64,000 bases of DNA from Otatea glauca (Eukaryota > Streptophyta > Magnoliopsida > Poales > Poaceae): positions 34,788,176-34,852,175 of the forward strand of contig CM070723.1 of the NCBI GenBank assembly GCA_036346275.1, written 5' to 3'. The notes under the pieces are model-generated. The model did no database searches and was not told the origin of the DNA. It was given only the letters and a program-made list of their open reading frames with translations. Below, in pieces: positions 46,096 through 57,428 of this stretch; the stretch's first letter is position 1, and every line of letters starts with the position of its first letter. Position numbers and translations under genes: made by a program.

Positions 46096-46920
46096 TCAGT
46101 TGATTTTCTCATCATCCTTTTGCCCTTCCCGAATCTGATCTTCAAGCGTCGGCTTTACTTCCAATGCTGCTATGAATCCTTCTGGAACCATTTCCAATTT
46201 TAACTTCTGAAACTCTTTACACAACTCCGATTGATCTTCTTGTACCATCATATTTGCAATGTGGCTTTTACGACTCAAGGCATCAGCCACTACATTAGCC
46301 TTTCCGGGATGGTAGTGAATTCCCATGTTATAATCCTTGATCGGCCCAACCACCTCCTTTGTCTCATGTTAAGATCTGATCGGGTGAAGATATATTTCAA
46401 ACTCTTGTGGTCCGTATATATCTCACATCTATTTCCAATGAGATAATGACGCGACAATTTCAAGGCATGCACCACGGCAGCCAATTCCAAGTCATGCATA
46501 CGATAATTTCCTTCATGCGGTCTTAATCGCTTTGACGATATCGACCACTTTACCCTCTTGCATCAATACGCATCCAAGACCACGTCTCGATGCATCACAA
46601 GATATATCGGGTCGTTACAACATTAGGCAAAACCAACACTAGGGCTGTTGTCAAACGCTTCTTTAATTCCTCAAAACCCTTATCACAATCAAGGCCCATG
46701 AAAATTTCTTTTCCTTTTTCAACAAGCTGCGTAAGAGGTCTCGCAATCGTCGAAAATCCTTCTATGAATCGCGATAATATCCGCCATTCCCGTAAAACTT
46801 CGGACTTGAGTGATGACTTTGGTTGTTCCTAATGCAACACTTCCTCCACTTTGCTTGGGTCGACGGCAACTCTTCGCAGTCATAACATGACCGAGAAATT
46901 CCACCTTTTCCTTCCAAAAG
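46096..46920 (-). pseudogene. RNase H region, Del element Y
   Basis: HDLELAAVVHALKLSRHYLI and TDHKSLKYIFTRSDLNMRQR (46499-46290), then IHYHPGKANVVADALSRKSH (46353-46096), the RNase H C-terminus and linker to integrase. The upstream part (46920-46500) is broken into short frames; FLGHVMTAK at about 46900 marks the end of RT. Multiple frameshifts. Confidence 0.8.
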
Positions 46921-47650
46921 TCGCACTTATCTTGAATTTAGCATACTGTTTGTTGCTCACGCAGCTTTTCCAACACTAGCCTCAGATGATTTGCATGCTC
47001 TGCTTCGGTCTTTGAATACACCAAAATATCATCTATGAACACAAGAACATACTTGTCCAACTATTCCACGAAAATCTTATTCATCAAGTTCATGAAATAT
47101 GCCGGCGCATTGGTTAATCCAAAAGATATGACCGTGAACTCATAATGTCCATATCTTGAAGAGAATGCGGTCTTTGGAACATCTTCCGTTCGAATCTTTA
47201 GCTGATGATATCCTGAACGAAGGTCTATCTTGGAGAAAACTCCAGCTCCTCTCAACTGGTCGAACAGATCATCAATCCTTGGCAATGGATACTTATTCTT
47301 AACCGTCACTTCATTAAGTGCACGGTAATCAATACACATTCTAAGGCTTCCTCCTTTTTCCTGACAAACAAAACTGGCGCTCCCCATGGCGACGAACTTG
47401 GTCTTATAAAACCTTTCTTTAATAACTCGTCGATCTGTTTCTTCATCTCGACCAACTCATCGGTAGGCATCCGATAAGGTCTTTTGCTATCGGTCTTTGT
47501 TCTGTACTAACTCAATGACAAACTCGATGTCACGGTTCAGCGGCATTCGGTGAGATCCTCCGAAATACATCTGGATATTCCACGACCATCGGCACTTCGT
47601 CTATGATGACGGCTTTCACGCTATTAACCATTAATTGACCTTACGAACCG
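46905..47650 (-). pseudogene. Reverse transcriptase, Del element Y
   Basis: The clearest frame (47387-47061) reads KGGSLRMCIDYRALNEVTVK, KYPLPRIDDLFDQLRGAGVF, KIDLRSGYHQLKIRTEDVPK and FTVISFGLTNAPAYFMNLMN. The finger region upstream (47650-47390) and the FIDD-equivalent downstream (about 47040-46990) are present at DNA level but out of frame. Collinear with X. Confidence 0.8.
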
Positions 47651-47823
47651 ATGTCGCTCGAATTCCACCTTTTCTCCCTAGGGCTCTCAATGGATACAAC
47701 CCTTCAACCACAATCCAAAACTGTCTTATGCTTGGTTAACGGTCCATACCGAGGATAACATCTAAAACTTGGGCATCTAGAATAATCAAGTTTGCTAGAA
47801 CTCTACCCCATTAATTATTAGCT

Positions 47824-49180
47824 TTACCCCAAACATCCAAGGTTAGATCTTAACTCGATCCGGGGCTTGACTAGCATCTCACACTTAAGATATTTCATGC
47901 TCAAACCATTTTGGATGCGTAAGCTCGAGAGACAAATGAATGCTAAGCTCTGAATCAAATAATATTGTTGCGTGTAATCGAGTTTACCAAAACTTACCAA
48001 GACTGACGCCCGATGCTTCTCGGCTCCATCGGCGGTGATGTGGTTGACTCTGCCTCGAATAGTAGCTTGAGGCGTCACTCCTGCCTGTCCAGCTCCTCGA
48101 TTCGCTCCCGTCATTGGTGCCTTAGCAGGTGTCATTCCAAGGTTGAGACGTACTGGCGTGATACCTCCTTTCTGGGGACATCTATTAGCATAATACCCCA
48201 GCTCATTGCAATCGTAGTACCTTCGGCGGCCGATCACGCACTCCTCCTTGAGCATTGTTACCCTGAACCGGCGTCTGATAACTCTGTCCTGGTGGTCGCG
48301 ACGCAGGTGTTGCTGGTTTACCAGCAGCTTGCGGTTCGAACCTGGCAAACTGTTGTGGGGTCATCCTCATTCGCAGGTGGTTAGGGCGTCCACCTTGGTT
48401 GGTCATCAAGCACTTGCGATTTTTCCCTAGTTCTTTGCGTTTATCCTCCAGGATCAAAGCCTTGTTTACCAATTCTTGAAAATCCGGAAAAGTGTGGGTA
48501 ATTAGCCCCACCTGCAGCCCTGAGTTTAGTCCTTTCATGAAGCGGGACTGCCTGGCCTCTTCCGTCGCTACGTCCTCAAAAGCATAGCGAGCCTACTGCG
48601 TCAATTTGTTCAAGTAATCGGCCACCGGTTTGGCCTCCTTGCTTAAGCGCCCTAAACTCTTCCTTTTTCAGGTCCATCATCCCTTCCGGTACATGGTACT
48701 GGTGGAAGGCCGTTGCAAACTCTTCCCATGTGATTTCCATGGGTGCTTCATGAGTAGCACAATAGTTCTCCCACCATTCTGCAGCTGTTCCCTCTGCTAA
48801 TGGGATGCGTAAAGTACCTTCTCATGGCCTTCACATTGAGTGATGTACAATTTCCTCTCAATGGTTCTCAGCCAATCATCCGCTTCCAAGGGATTGACAT
48901 TTCCTGAGAATGTTGGCGGTCGGGTCCTCATGAAGTCCGACAACTTGGAGTAAGGACGAGGCCCGCCATTGTTGTTCTAAGCAGCGGGGTTGTTGACTGC
49001 AGCCATATTGGTCATCTGCTGCATCATAGTCTGCATCAACTGAGTTTATGCAATGAGAAAAGCTCCCAAGTTACGCATATCCATTGGCGGTGCTTGCTGC
49101 GGTGGCGCTCCTTCATTGGGATTGTTGCCTGAGCGCAGACCACTTCCTGAAGCCCCATTGTTGCTGCGAGTGTTCACCAT
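47824..49180 (-). pseudogene. Gag and protease start, Del element Y
   Basis: Start at ATG 49180 (MVNTRSNNGASGSG), then NPNEGAPPQQAPPMDMRNLG. The capsid core (49040-48540) is frameshifted but collinear with X. 48538-48203 holds GLNSGLQVGLITHTFPDFQE and MRMTPQQFARFEPQAAGKPA. The zinc-knuckle segment reads YYDCNELGYYANRCP, in which the first Cys and the His are replaced by Tyr, so it would not bind zinc. Protease-like sequence follows out of frame. Confidence 0.8.
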
Positions 49181-49424
49181 CTGCTTGATTGCTTCTTGGG
49201 TTAGGGAAGATAGATGTAGCATAGATAAGATGCAAGAATTTCTAAGGCGGGGGAAACAGGTTAAACCCAACTTAAATAATCTTTATTGATACTTAGTATG
49301 GCTGCTTACAGCAAACAATTAAGAACCAAACTAAACATGCAACCTTAACGTCTACTAAAAGGTAAAGACTAACATAGAGACGCGACTCAACACTCGAGTC
49401 TCGACACAACTCTAAAATCGAGTC

Positions 49425-50151
49425 TCACTCATCCAGCCACCCTGGTTGAGACTGATTCGGCGCGTGCACCGGTGGGTGGGCTGGCATGGGTGCGAACCTA
49501 TCCTGGTGACCCTCTGCTGTCTCCTCAGGCTCCCACTCACGCTCCTCTGGGTCTTCCTCTTCTTCTTCTTCTTCGACGACTCCATCTAACCCCTGGAAGA
49601 CCTGGTCCGCTAGCTCCTCGGCCACCTGCAAGGCCTCCTCCAGTTCGCCGATGACTCTGGCTGCTGCGTCACGGGTTTTTTGAAGCTCTCGCTCGGACAC
49701 CCTCACTGTCTCGTACACTGTCTCCAGCTCCGAGCAGTGTCCTCGTGTGCTCCTCCCGGGCGATGGCGAACTCAACAAGGTGTACCGCAGAGCACACTCC
49801 CCTCCACGATCCGCCGACGCCGCACGCTTTCGCCTTTGTCGGGTGAAGCCGAACACGGTGTCGCGGCTCGAGGCGAGTCGTGGCGAGATCCGTCGAGAGC
49901 AAGTCCGCAGCCTCACGAATTCCCGCCTCGCACGCGAACCTCCAGGTGGTGATGTGGATCGGTCTGGTGGTCTCGTCGCACTCTCGAGCGAAGATGGTCA
50001 GCTTGCAGAAGAACCCCCGATGCACACCGTTGATGTTCCAGTTGCTTCCTCGGTAGAGCGGACGATCGAAGACTCCAATTACTTGAAGGACTCTCCACAA
50101 CTCCATGGCATAGCCACCCTGTCTTGACTCGAAGGACCGGAAGATCGGCAT
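49425..50151 (-). pseudogene. Extra coding region between PBS and gag, Del element Y (function unknown)
   Basis: Not gag or pol. Starting at ATG 50151 (MPIFRSFESRQGGYAMELWR) it reads through GFFCKLTIFARECDETTRPI and TTWRFACEAGIREAADLL, then a frame change at about 49850-49900 leads into RVSERELQKTRDAAARVIGE, LEEALQVAEELADQVF (coiled-coil-like), a run of seven Glu, and a Pro-rich end (HPPVHAPNQSQPGWLDE) with a stop just before 49425. Total about 240 residues. Same strand as gag, about 245 bp upstream of it. The same product order is present in X (53558-54185). Because both copies keep the same protein blocks, I take it for a real accessory gene of this Del family. I do not know its function. 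Confidence 0.7.
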
Positions 50152-50349
50152 CTATTCAAAACAAAATTTTGAATAAGATCTCCACTCGAAACGGCAGCGA
50201 AAAGAAGGTAATTTAGCAAGGATGAGAGTAGAGGGATGAGATAAGCCAAGAGTTTCTTATTAGTCAATTTCACCTTTTTCTTTAGAAAATAATTTTGGAC
50301 ACTCCTAAGAGATACCAACTACCTAGGGCCAAGACCTATAATCAGTATG

Positions 50350-50361
50350 GCTCTGATACCA
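50350..50361 (-). other. Primer-binding site of Del element Y
   Basis: TGGTATCAGAGC on the minus strand, four bases after the LTR end CCCGACA. Initiator-Met tRNA type. Confidence 0.9.
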
Positions 50362-50365
50362 CCTC

Positions 50366-53300
50366 TGTCGGGACCCGAATTTGCAAATCCGGACACTTGT
50401 GTATACCGCACTAGTCCAGATCACGCTAGTGCACACAGCTCAACATAGATGCTATCATAGTCATACACAATGAAATATTGCATAACTTCAATAATTAATA
50501 ATAATCGTTGTCTTACATGAATCTCGCCTCACGTGGCTTAATTAAAAAGTATCAATGAGTAGCAATGAAATAAAATAAACGTTAGTGGCGCCCGATTAGC
50601 CACGAGCAACCGACGAGGCTCGGACCTAAGCATTCGTGATCCAAGTAATCTTCCTCCACGAAAGGCGTAGATTCTTCCTCTTCTGAAGTTGTTGTTGGGG
50701 TGAGTACATAAAGCACTCAACAAGTTGTGCACAACAATGCAAGTCTAATATTCTATATGCTTGGCTTAATCCAAAGGAATGGCTAATAAGGATATTTTGC
50801 AATAAAGCAGCTTTTAACAAGGATACAGTAAATAGATTGGAAAGCAGAAAAACAAATACAGTAATTAATAAACCAGCATTTCTGAAGTAACCAAGTTTCT
50901 CAATCCTAAATCATTTTTCACTTTCCAAGGCACCTTGCCATCCCAACAAGTTTTTGTTTAACAAAAGTCTAACCCTTTACTGTAATTCCCGAGCATTGCC
51001 CAATACCGTGAGCACGGCTATTCGAATAGATTGTACACTCTGCAGAGGTTATGCACTTTACCCACACGATACAACCAAACACCACCAAGGCGAGTGATCA
51101 TAACAAAGCCTTTACAATGCTACACCTAGACGCAAAGATCGCCGCTAAGGTTTCAACATCAAGGGTTAAACCACCACAACAGGCCCCCTCTTGCGCCATG
51201 TGAGTTAAACCGTAACCGGGACTCACTATTCACCACGACAAGATCGAAATCTAGGTTTCACAAATCATTTAGCTAGGCTGTCCCATTCCAGACATGTGGT
51301 TGCAAGGACTCAGGTCAAAGGCTCGCAAAGTTAAGTCCTTAAAGTGATTAAGGCAAGACTTCCACATACCCCGCCAACCTCGCCCACCTTGGCACACCGC
51401 CTTGCCACTTGCCCTAATCTAAAATCATTACCACCCCGGTTGATTACCAAGCACCACATGCCATCAACATTTCAATCTAGATGTGTGACCTCCTCGCCAC
51501 GACAACTTGATATCACTGCATGACAAAGACATGACACACCAATTCATAAACATTGTTCCATATTCCATTAGTCAAGATTAAGTATCAACATTCGGACACA
51601 TGTGATGACGTGGCATGGCTAAGCAATCTATGACGGTCTAACTAGCCCATGTTGATTATCAATATTAACCAACTATAGTTCCACATCCTAGGGTGACAAT
51701 TAGATCATGGCATATAATTGACAAGGTATGATTTAATTCAAATAGGCATATTATCTAATTCCCAGATTAATTGAAATCATTTATACACATAAAATATCAT
51801 ACATAAAGTTTAAGAGACAAAATAGCAATTTGGTGAAAATTTGGTGAAAATTAGGTGATCAAAGCACAACTTGCCTTGGAGTAGGTGCTGGTCTTGCTCT
51901 AAGCTTGGGTCTTGAAGCGATGAATCTTCCTCCGGATCACCGAGCAGTTCAACGTCTACGCGAAACGATACCAAAATAGAAAATAAACACCAAAACAGAG
52001 AGCAACCAAACTCCAAAAATAAAATAAAATTTACCAATAAATATACCTTGATTTTACAAATTTTTAGAAATTTGAATCACTCAAATCCGAGTTAAAATGC
52101 AAAAGATATAGCCTTTTGAAGTTTGAATAAATACTGAAAATACAGAAAATAGAATTTCTGATTTTTCTGAATTATTTTTCTATTGGAAAAGATCTTTATT
52201 GCGCAACGCTGACATCAGCCCTGGCCCGAGCCAATCAGACGCTGACACGTCACCTCGGCGCCTGCATCGGTCCACGGAACCGCCTCGTCCACCGTGGACG
52301 TGGCTCTGGCGCCTCGCATCACGCGCTCGACACGCGGCGCAAGATCGATCGGTCGCGACGCGCCGCGCCGATGCTCGACACACGGCGTGCATCCACGCGA
52401 CGATCTGACGGCCACCGATCTACCCCTACGTGTCACTATCCTGGCCGCTTATCTTAGATCTAACGGTCCATCTTACCGGAGAGGTTCACTGCTGATGAGG
52501 ATGACGCGACGCGATCTGGATGGTTCGGCGAAGATCCAATGGCTGTGCGAAGCTCCGAGACATGGCGGCGGGCTTGCACCGGAGCGGAGGAAGGCGACCA
52601 CCCGAACGGCCTTTCGGCGCGACTTCGGCGAGAAGAAGCGGCAGACTCGACGTGGCACGACGCGAGGAACTTAGATCTGGAACCCTTGCGACGGACGACG
52701 GCTTGACGACGGTGGAACTCGAAGAAAACAGCAGCGGCGAAGAGCAAGCTCTGGCGAGCTCCTGCGAGGCTACAGCGGCGACTCAACGGCGAAGGCTAGC
52801 ACTGGCGGATGCGCTCTTGGATGGCGATCCTCGGGGTGCGGTCCGCGCTTTAAATAGCTTCGGCGAACGCCCTGAAAAGGCAACCCTAAAATCACGCGGC
52901 GGCGACGGCAAGCGGCGGCAGATTCGGAAACCGAATCGGAGATGATGACTGCGGTCCGTCCGATCTGCGATGAACGGCTATGATTCCCCCGAACGCGATC
53001 CGATCCGATCCGATCCGCTCTTTCCAAAATCAACGGATGCGATCAGATCTTTCCCAAACGACGCAAGGAATCCTCACCGCGCGATCTTGATCCAACGGCC
53101 GAAGGCGCTAGGGTTTCGCGAAAGGAGACAGCCGTCTGATCTGGATCCAATGGTCCATACGCGAGGCGGGGGGGAACGGGCTAACGGGCCGCACCGCGAT
53201 GATACCACGACGCACGAAGGCCGGGCTTGGCCTAAAGATCTTATTCACTCCGATTTTCCAACGCTTTTCGATTTAAAATAATTCCCGAAATTAGATTAAT

Positions 53301-53552
53301 TCATTTAAGGCAATTAAAATATCAGGAAAAATCCAAGAAAATTCTCATAAATAATTTGAAACATTCTGAACTCAAATAAAATATTTTTGACAAAACTTCA
53401 TATTATTTTTATCTATATATAATTAGTTTTCACCAAAGGTTCAATATACTTAATTAAAATAAATTCAAATAATTTCTGGAAAATCCAATAAATTCAGAAA
53501 ATCACCAAAATGCACATAAGTGAAATTATAGGCCAAATTTTGGGATGTTATA
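50366..53552 (-). repeat. LTR c: 5' LTR of Del element Y
   Basis: From TGTCGGGACCC (50366) to GATGTTATA (53552; the C of TTACA is mutated to T). Collinear with LTR b. It is followed by GCTGG and then by element X. Confidence 0.9.
52848..52856 (-). promoter_or_regulatory. TATA-like site in LTR c
   Basis: TATTTAAAG on the minus strand in the GC-rich part of the LTR, as in LTR b. Confidence 0.5.
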
Positions 53553-53557
53553 GCTGG

Positions 53558-54185
53558 TATGGGTGCGAACCCATCCTGGTGACCCTCTGCTGGCTCCTCC
53601 GGCTCCCACTCATGCTCCTATGGGTCTTCTTCTTCTTGTTCTTCTTCTTCTTCTTCGACGACCCCATCTGGCTCCTGAACGACTTGGTCCGCCATCTCCT
53701 CGGCTACCTGCAAGGCCTCTTCCAGCTCGCTGATGACTCTGGCTGCTGTGTCACGGGTCTTCTGAAGCTCTCGCTCGGTCACCCTCAGTGCCTCGTGCCT
53801 CTCAGCTCCCGGCGGTGTCCCTCGCTTCTCCTCCTGGGCGGTGGCGAACTCAGCAAGGTGTACTGCAGTAGCACACTCCCCCTCCAGATCTGTCGACGCT
53901 AGCACGCTCGCACTGTCGGGTGAAGCCGAAACTCGGTGTCGCGAAGCTCGTAGGCGTAGTCGTGGCAGATCACTCGAGGGTAGTGATGTGGATCGGTCTG
54001 GTGGTCTCGTCGCACTCTCGAGTGAAGATGGTCAGCTTGCAAAAGAACCCCCGATGCACACCGTTGACGTTCCAGTTGCTTCCTCGGTAGAGCGGACGAT
54101 CGAAGCCTCCAATCACTTGAATAACTCTCCACAGCTCCATGGCATAGCCACCCTGCCTCGACTCGAAGGACTGGAAGATCGGCAT
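53558..54185 (-). pseudogene. Extra coding region between PBS and gag, Del element X, cut by Y
   Basis: Counterpart of 49425-50151. 54185-53970 reads MPIFQSFESRQGGYAMELWR, GFFCKLTIFTRECDETTRPI. After a deletion and frame change, 53905-53618 reads RVTERELQKTRDTAARVISE, LEEALQVAEEMADQVV and another Glu run. The C-terminal end lies on the other side of Y (about 41535-41475: HPPVYVPDQSQPG). Y therefore inserted in this frame. X lacks part of the middle relative to Y. Confidence 0.7.
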
Positions 54186-54382
54186 CTATTCAAAACAAAA
54201 TTTTGAATAAGATTTCCACTAGAACGGCAACGAAAAGAAGGTAATTTAGCAAGGATGAGAGTAGAAGAATGAGATAAGCCAAGAGTTTCTTATTAGTAAA
54301 TTTTACCTTTTTCTTTAGAAAATAATTTTGGACACTCCTAAGAGATACCAACTACCTAGGGCCAAGACCTATAGTCAGTATG

Positions 54383-54394
54383 GCTCTAATACCA
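54383..54394 (-). other. Primer-binding site of Del element X
   Basis: TGGTATTAGAGC on the minus strand, one change from TGGTATCAGAGC and consistent with C-to-T decay. It lies four bases from the LTR end. Confidence 0.85.
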
Positions 54395-54398
54395 CCTC

Positions 54399-57277
54399 AG
54401 TCGGGAACCGAATTTGCAAATCCAGATCCTCTGTGTATACTACACTAGTCCATGATCACGCTAGTGCACACAAGCTCAACATAGATGCTATCACAGTCAT
54501 ACACAGCGGAATATAGCATAACTTTCATAATTAATAGTAACTGTTGTCTTACATGATTATTGCCACACCGGGCTTATAAAAGAAATAGCAAATAAGCAAC
54601 AGCGGAAAAATAAATAAGCGTAGCAGCTCCCCAGTTCACCGCAGGCAACTGACGAGGCTCGGACCCTAAGCATTCGCATCCATATAATCCTCCTACACGA
54701 AAGTATACAATAAATAGATTAAAAAGCAGTAAAATAAATACAGTAATTAATAGATTCAGCATTTCTGAAGTAACCCAAGTTTCCAATCCTAAATCAATTT
54801 CCACTTTCCATGGCACCCTGCCATCCCAACAAGCTTTTGTTTAACAAAAGTCTAACCCTTAACTGTAATTCTCAAGCATTGCCCAATACCGTGAGCAAGG
54901 CTATTCGAATAGATTGTACACTCTGTAGAGGTTATGCACTTTACCCACACGATACAACCAAACACCACCAAGGCGAGTGATCATAACAAAGCCTTTACAG
55001 TGCTACACCTAGACCCATTACTGCTCGCTAAGGTTTCAACACTGAAGGGTTAAACCACCACAACAGGTCCCCCCACTTACGCCATGTGAGTTAATCCGTA
55101 AACCCGGGACTCACTATTCAACACGACAGTACCAAAATCTATGCTTCACAAATTATTCAGCTAGGCTGTCCCATTCCGGACATGTGGTTGCAAGAAAGAC
55201 TCAGGTCAAAGGCTTGCAAGGTCAAGTCCTTAAGGTGATTAAGGCAAGACTTCCACATACCCCTGCCAATCCTGGCCCACCTTGGTACACTGCCCCTTGC
55301 CACTTGCCCCAATCTAAATAATTATCACCCCAGTTGATTACCAAGCACCACGTGCCACCAACATTTCAATCTAGTTGTGTGACCTCCTCACCACGACAAT
55401 TGATAGCACTGTGTGACAACACATGACACACAAATTCTTAAACATTGTTCCATATTTCATTAGTCAAGATTAAGTATAAACATTCGGACACATGTGATGA
55501 TGTGGCATGGCTAAGCAATCTACGACGGTCTAACTAGTACCATGTTGGTTATTAATATTAACCAACTATAATTCCACATCCTAGGGTGACAATTAGATCA
55601 TGGCATAAAATTTACAAGTTGTTATTTAATTCAAGTAGGCATATCATCTAATTCCCAGATTAATTGAAATCATTTATACACATAAAATATCAAGCATAAT
55701 TTAAGGGATAAAATAGCAATTTGGTGAAATTAGGTGCAACATGATCAAAGCACAACTTGCCTTGAAGTAGGTGCTGGTCTTGCTCTGAGCTTGGGTCTTG
55801 ATGCGACGAATCTTCCTCCGGATCTCCGAGCAGTTCAACGTCTACGCGAAACGATGCCAAAATAGAAAATAAACACCAAACCAGATTGGAAGAAAACTCC
55901 AAAAATAAAATAAAATTCACCAATAAATAGATCTTCATTTTACAAATTTTTAGAAATTTGAATCACTAAAATCCGAGTTATAATGCAAAAGATATAGCCT
56001 TTCGGTCCACGGTACCGCCTCGGGTTCACCGTGGACACGGGCCACGGCGCCTCGCGCCCCGTGCCCGCCACGCGGTGACGCCAGACTGGGTGCGACACAG
56101 CCCGTGCCGATGCTCGACACGCGGCACACATCCGGGCGATGATCTGACGGCTACTGCTCTAACGCACACGCGGCGCGATCTTAACCGAACAGACCGGATC
56201 CAACGGTCCACGCTTACCCGAGCTGTTCACTGTAGTCGAAGCGACGCGTCACCATCTGAGACGTCCACGAAAGATCCAACGGCTGTCCGAGCTCCGAGAC
56301 GAAGATGGCTGAACGGCGGCAGCCTTTCACCGGGGCGGAGGAATACGACCACCCGAACGGCGAACGGAATGACTCCGTCGAGGAAGAAGTAGCGGCTCCG
56401 ACGCAGATCGACGCGATGAGTCTGAATCTAGAACTGGTGCGGCGAACGGTGGCTTGACGGCGGCGGAAAAGGCGTGAAAGCTAGCGGCGGTGCTTGTGCA
56501 ACTACGGCGAGTTCCCGAGCGACGACGGCGACGAAACAAGCGAAGGTGCGCACTGAGGTGACAATTATCGGGGTGCGAGCGGCGGCTTTTATAGCCTCGG
56601 CATGCGCGAAGGGAAGGAAACCCTAAGCAATCCGCGGCGGAGACGGCGCGCGGCGGCGAAACGAAAACTAGATCGGAGACAACGACTGACGACCGTCCGA
56701 TCCAATATGAACGGCAACGATTGATTCCCGGGCGATACGATCCGATCCGCTCTTTCCAAATCCAACGGGCGAGATCTAAACTAATCAAAACAACGCGAAG
56801 CGATCCCGACCGCTTGATCTCGATTCAAAGGCTCACGCGCTAGGGTTTCACCGAGGAAAGAGGACCGCACGATCTGATCCAACGGTCCACACGCGTGGCG
56901 GTGAAGCGGTGATGGGCGACGACATTGGGCACAACACAGACAAGCGCGATCTTCGCCGGCAAGATCGCATTCACTGATTTTCAAAAGCTTTTTGATTTAA
57001 AATAATTCCCAAAATTAGATTAATTCATTTAAGACAATTAAAATATCAGGAAAAAATCCAAGAAAATTCTCATAAATACATTGAGACATTTTGAGTTCAA
57101 ATAAAATATTTTTTGCAAAACTTTATTTTGACTATGCAGATATTTAATTGGTTTTCTCAAAGAGGCTAATTACTTAATTCTCAAAATAAATTCCAATAAA
57201 TCCAAAAAAATCCCAATAAATCTCAAATTGCATAAATGACAATAAAATAACATTTAAGAAAAAATTGGGGTGTTACA
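54399..57277 (-). repeat. LTR d: 5' LTR of Del element X, with internal deletions
   Basis: 2,879 bp. The LTR end is AGTCGGGA instead of TGTCGGGA. Compared with LTR a it lacks about 250 bp near 54703 (ACACGAAAG joined to TATACAATAAATAG) and about 140 bp near 56001 (TATAGCCTTT joined to CGGTCCACGG). Elsewhere it shares the a-type variants. It ends GGTGTTACA at 57277. Confidence 0.85.
56586..56593 (-). promoter_or_regulatory. TATA box in LTR d
   Basis: TATAAAAG on the minus strand, matching LTR a. Confidence 0.6.
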
Positions 57278-57428
57278 GGGGCCGCGCTCGAGCCTGGGCT
57301 CGCAGATCGCGACTTGTTGTCGGTGAAGCCGGAGGTGCTAACGACGCTGAGACGATGAGCTTCGGACGAACGAAACTTCGGGCCCCACGGTGGGTGCCAG
57401 CGGTCGACGATCGGGATCGCCAACCGCA
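57278..57428 (-). other. Leader and PBS region of the split Tat element
   Basis: GC-rich fragment between the Del LTR and satellite. On the minus strand TGGCACCCACCGTGGGGCC (57399-57381) matches the conserved PBS/leader sequence of Tat-type elements, followed by an open stretch leading towards gag. It continues the Tat part at 33503, which is on the far side of the Del nest. The 5' LTR is missing apart from at most ~28 bp. Confidence 0.7.

Larger units (their letters stand above)
41536..53552 (-). mobile_element. Del/Tekay chromovirus Y, minus strand, structurally complete, inserted in X
   Basis: 12,017 bp, flanked by GCTGG on both sides (41531-41535, 53553-53557). Minus-strand order: 5' LTR 53552-50366, PBS 50361-50350, extra coding region, gag, protease, RT, RNase H, integrase with chromodomain, PPT, 3' LTR 44683-41536. 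It is inserted in the extra coding region of X. All pol domains are recognisable but frameshifted. The two LTRs (3,148 and 3,187 bp) are collinear over their full length, unlike those of X, in line with Y being younger. Confidence 0.92.
33504..57277 (-). mobile_element. Del/Tekay chromovirus X, minus strand, interrupted by element Y
   Basis: X consists of 33504-41535 (3' LTR, chromodomain-integrase, RNase H, RT, PR, gag) plus 53553-57277 (extra coding region, PBS, 5' LTR). The pieces join at the shared GCTGG (41531-41535 and 53553-53557). With Y and one GCTGG removed X is about 11.75 kb. The lineage follows from the RT sequence (FFIELAPGTAPI), the integrase-fused chromodomain and LTR ends TGTAACACCCC...CCCGACA. 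X lies inside the Tat leader/gag. The 3' LTR lacks roughly its terminal 25 bp at 33504, so the Tat-side duplication cannot be shown; GGGGC follows at 57278. Confidence 0.85.
27656..57428 (-). mobile_element. Tat-lineage Ty3/gypsy element, minus strand, truncated at both ends and split by a Del element
   Basis: The Tat parts are 27656-~33503 (3' region, int, RNase H, RT, PR, most of gag) and 57278-57428 (leader with PBS-like sequence). Everything between is the Del nest. The lineage is shown by an extra RNase H domain between RT and integrase, the protease motif VDGGSS, the gag motif CPFHQIHGHDLRSC and the leader sequence TGGCACCCACCGTGGGG. No LTR is left except perhaps a few bases at 57400-57428. 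Both outer ends join satellite without a visible duplication. It is the oldest mobile layer of the large nest and has much higher GC content than its surroundings. Confidence 0.8.
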
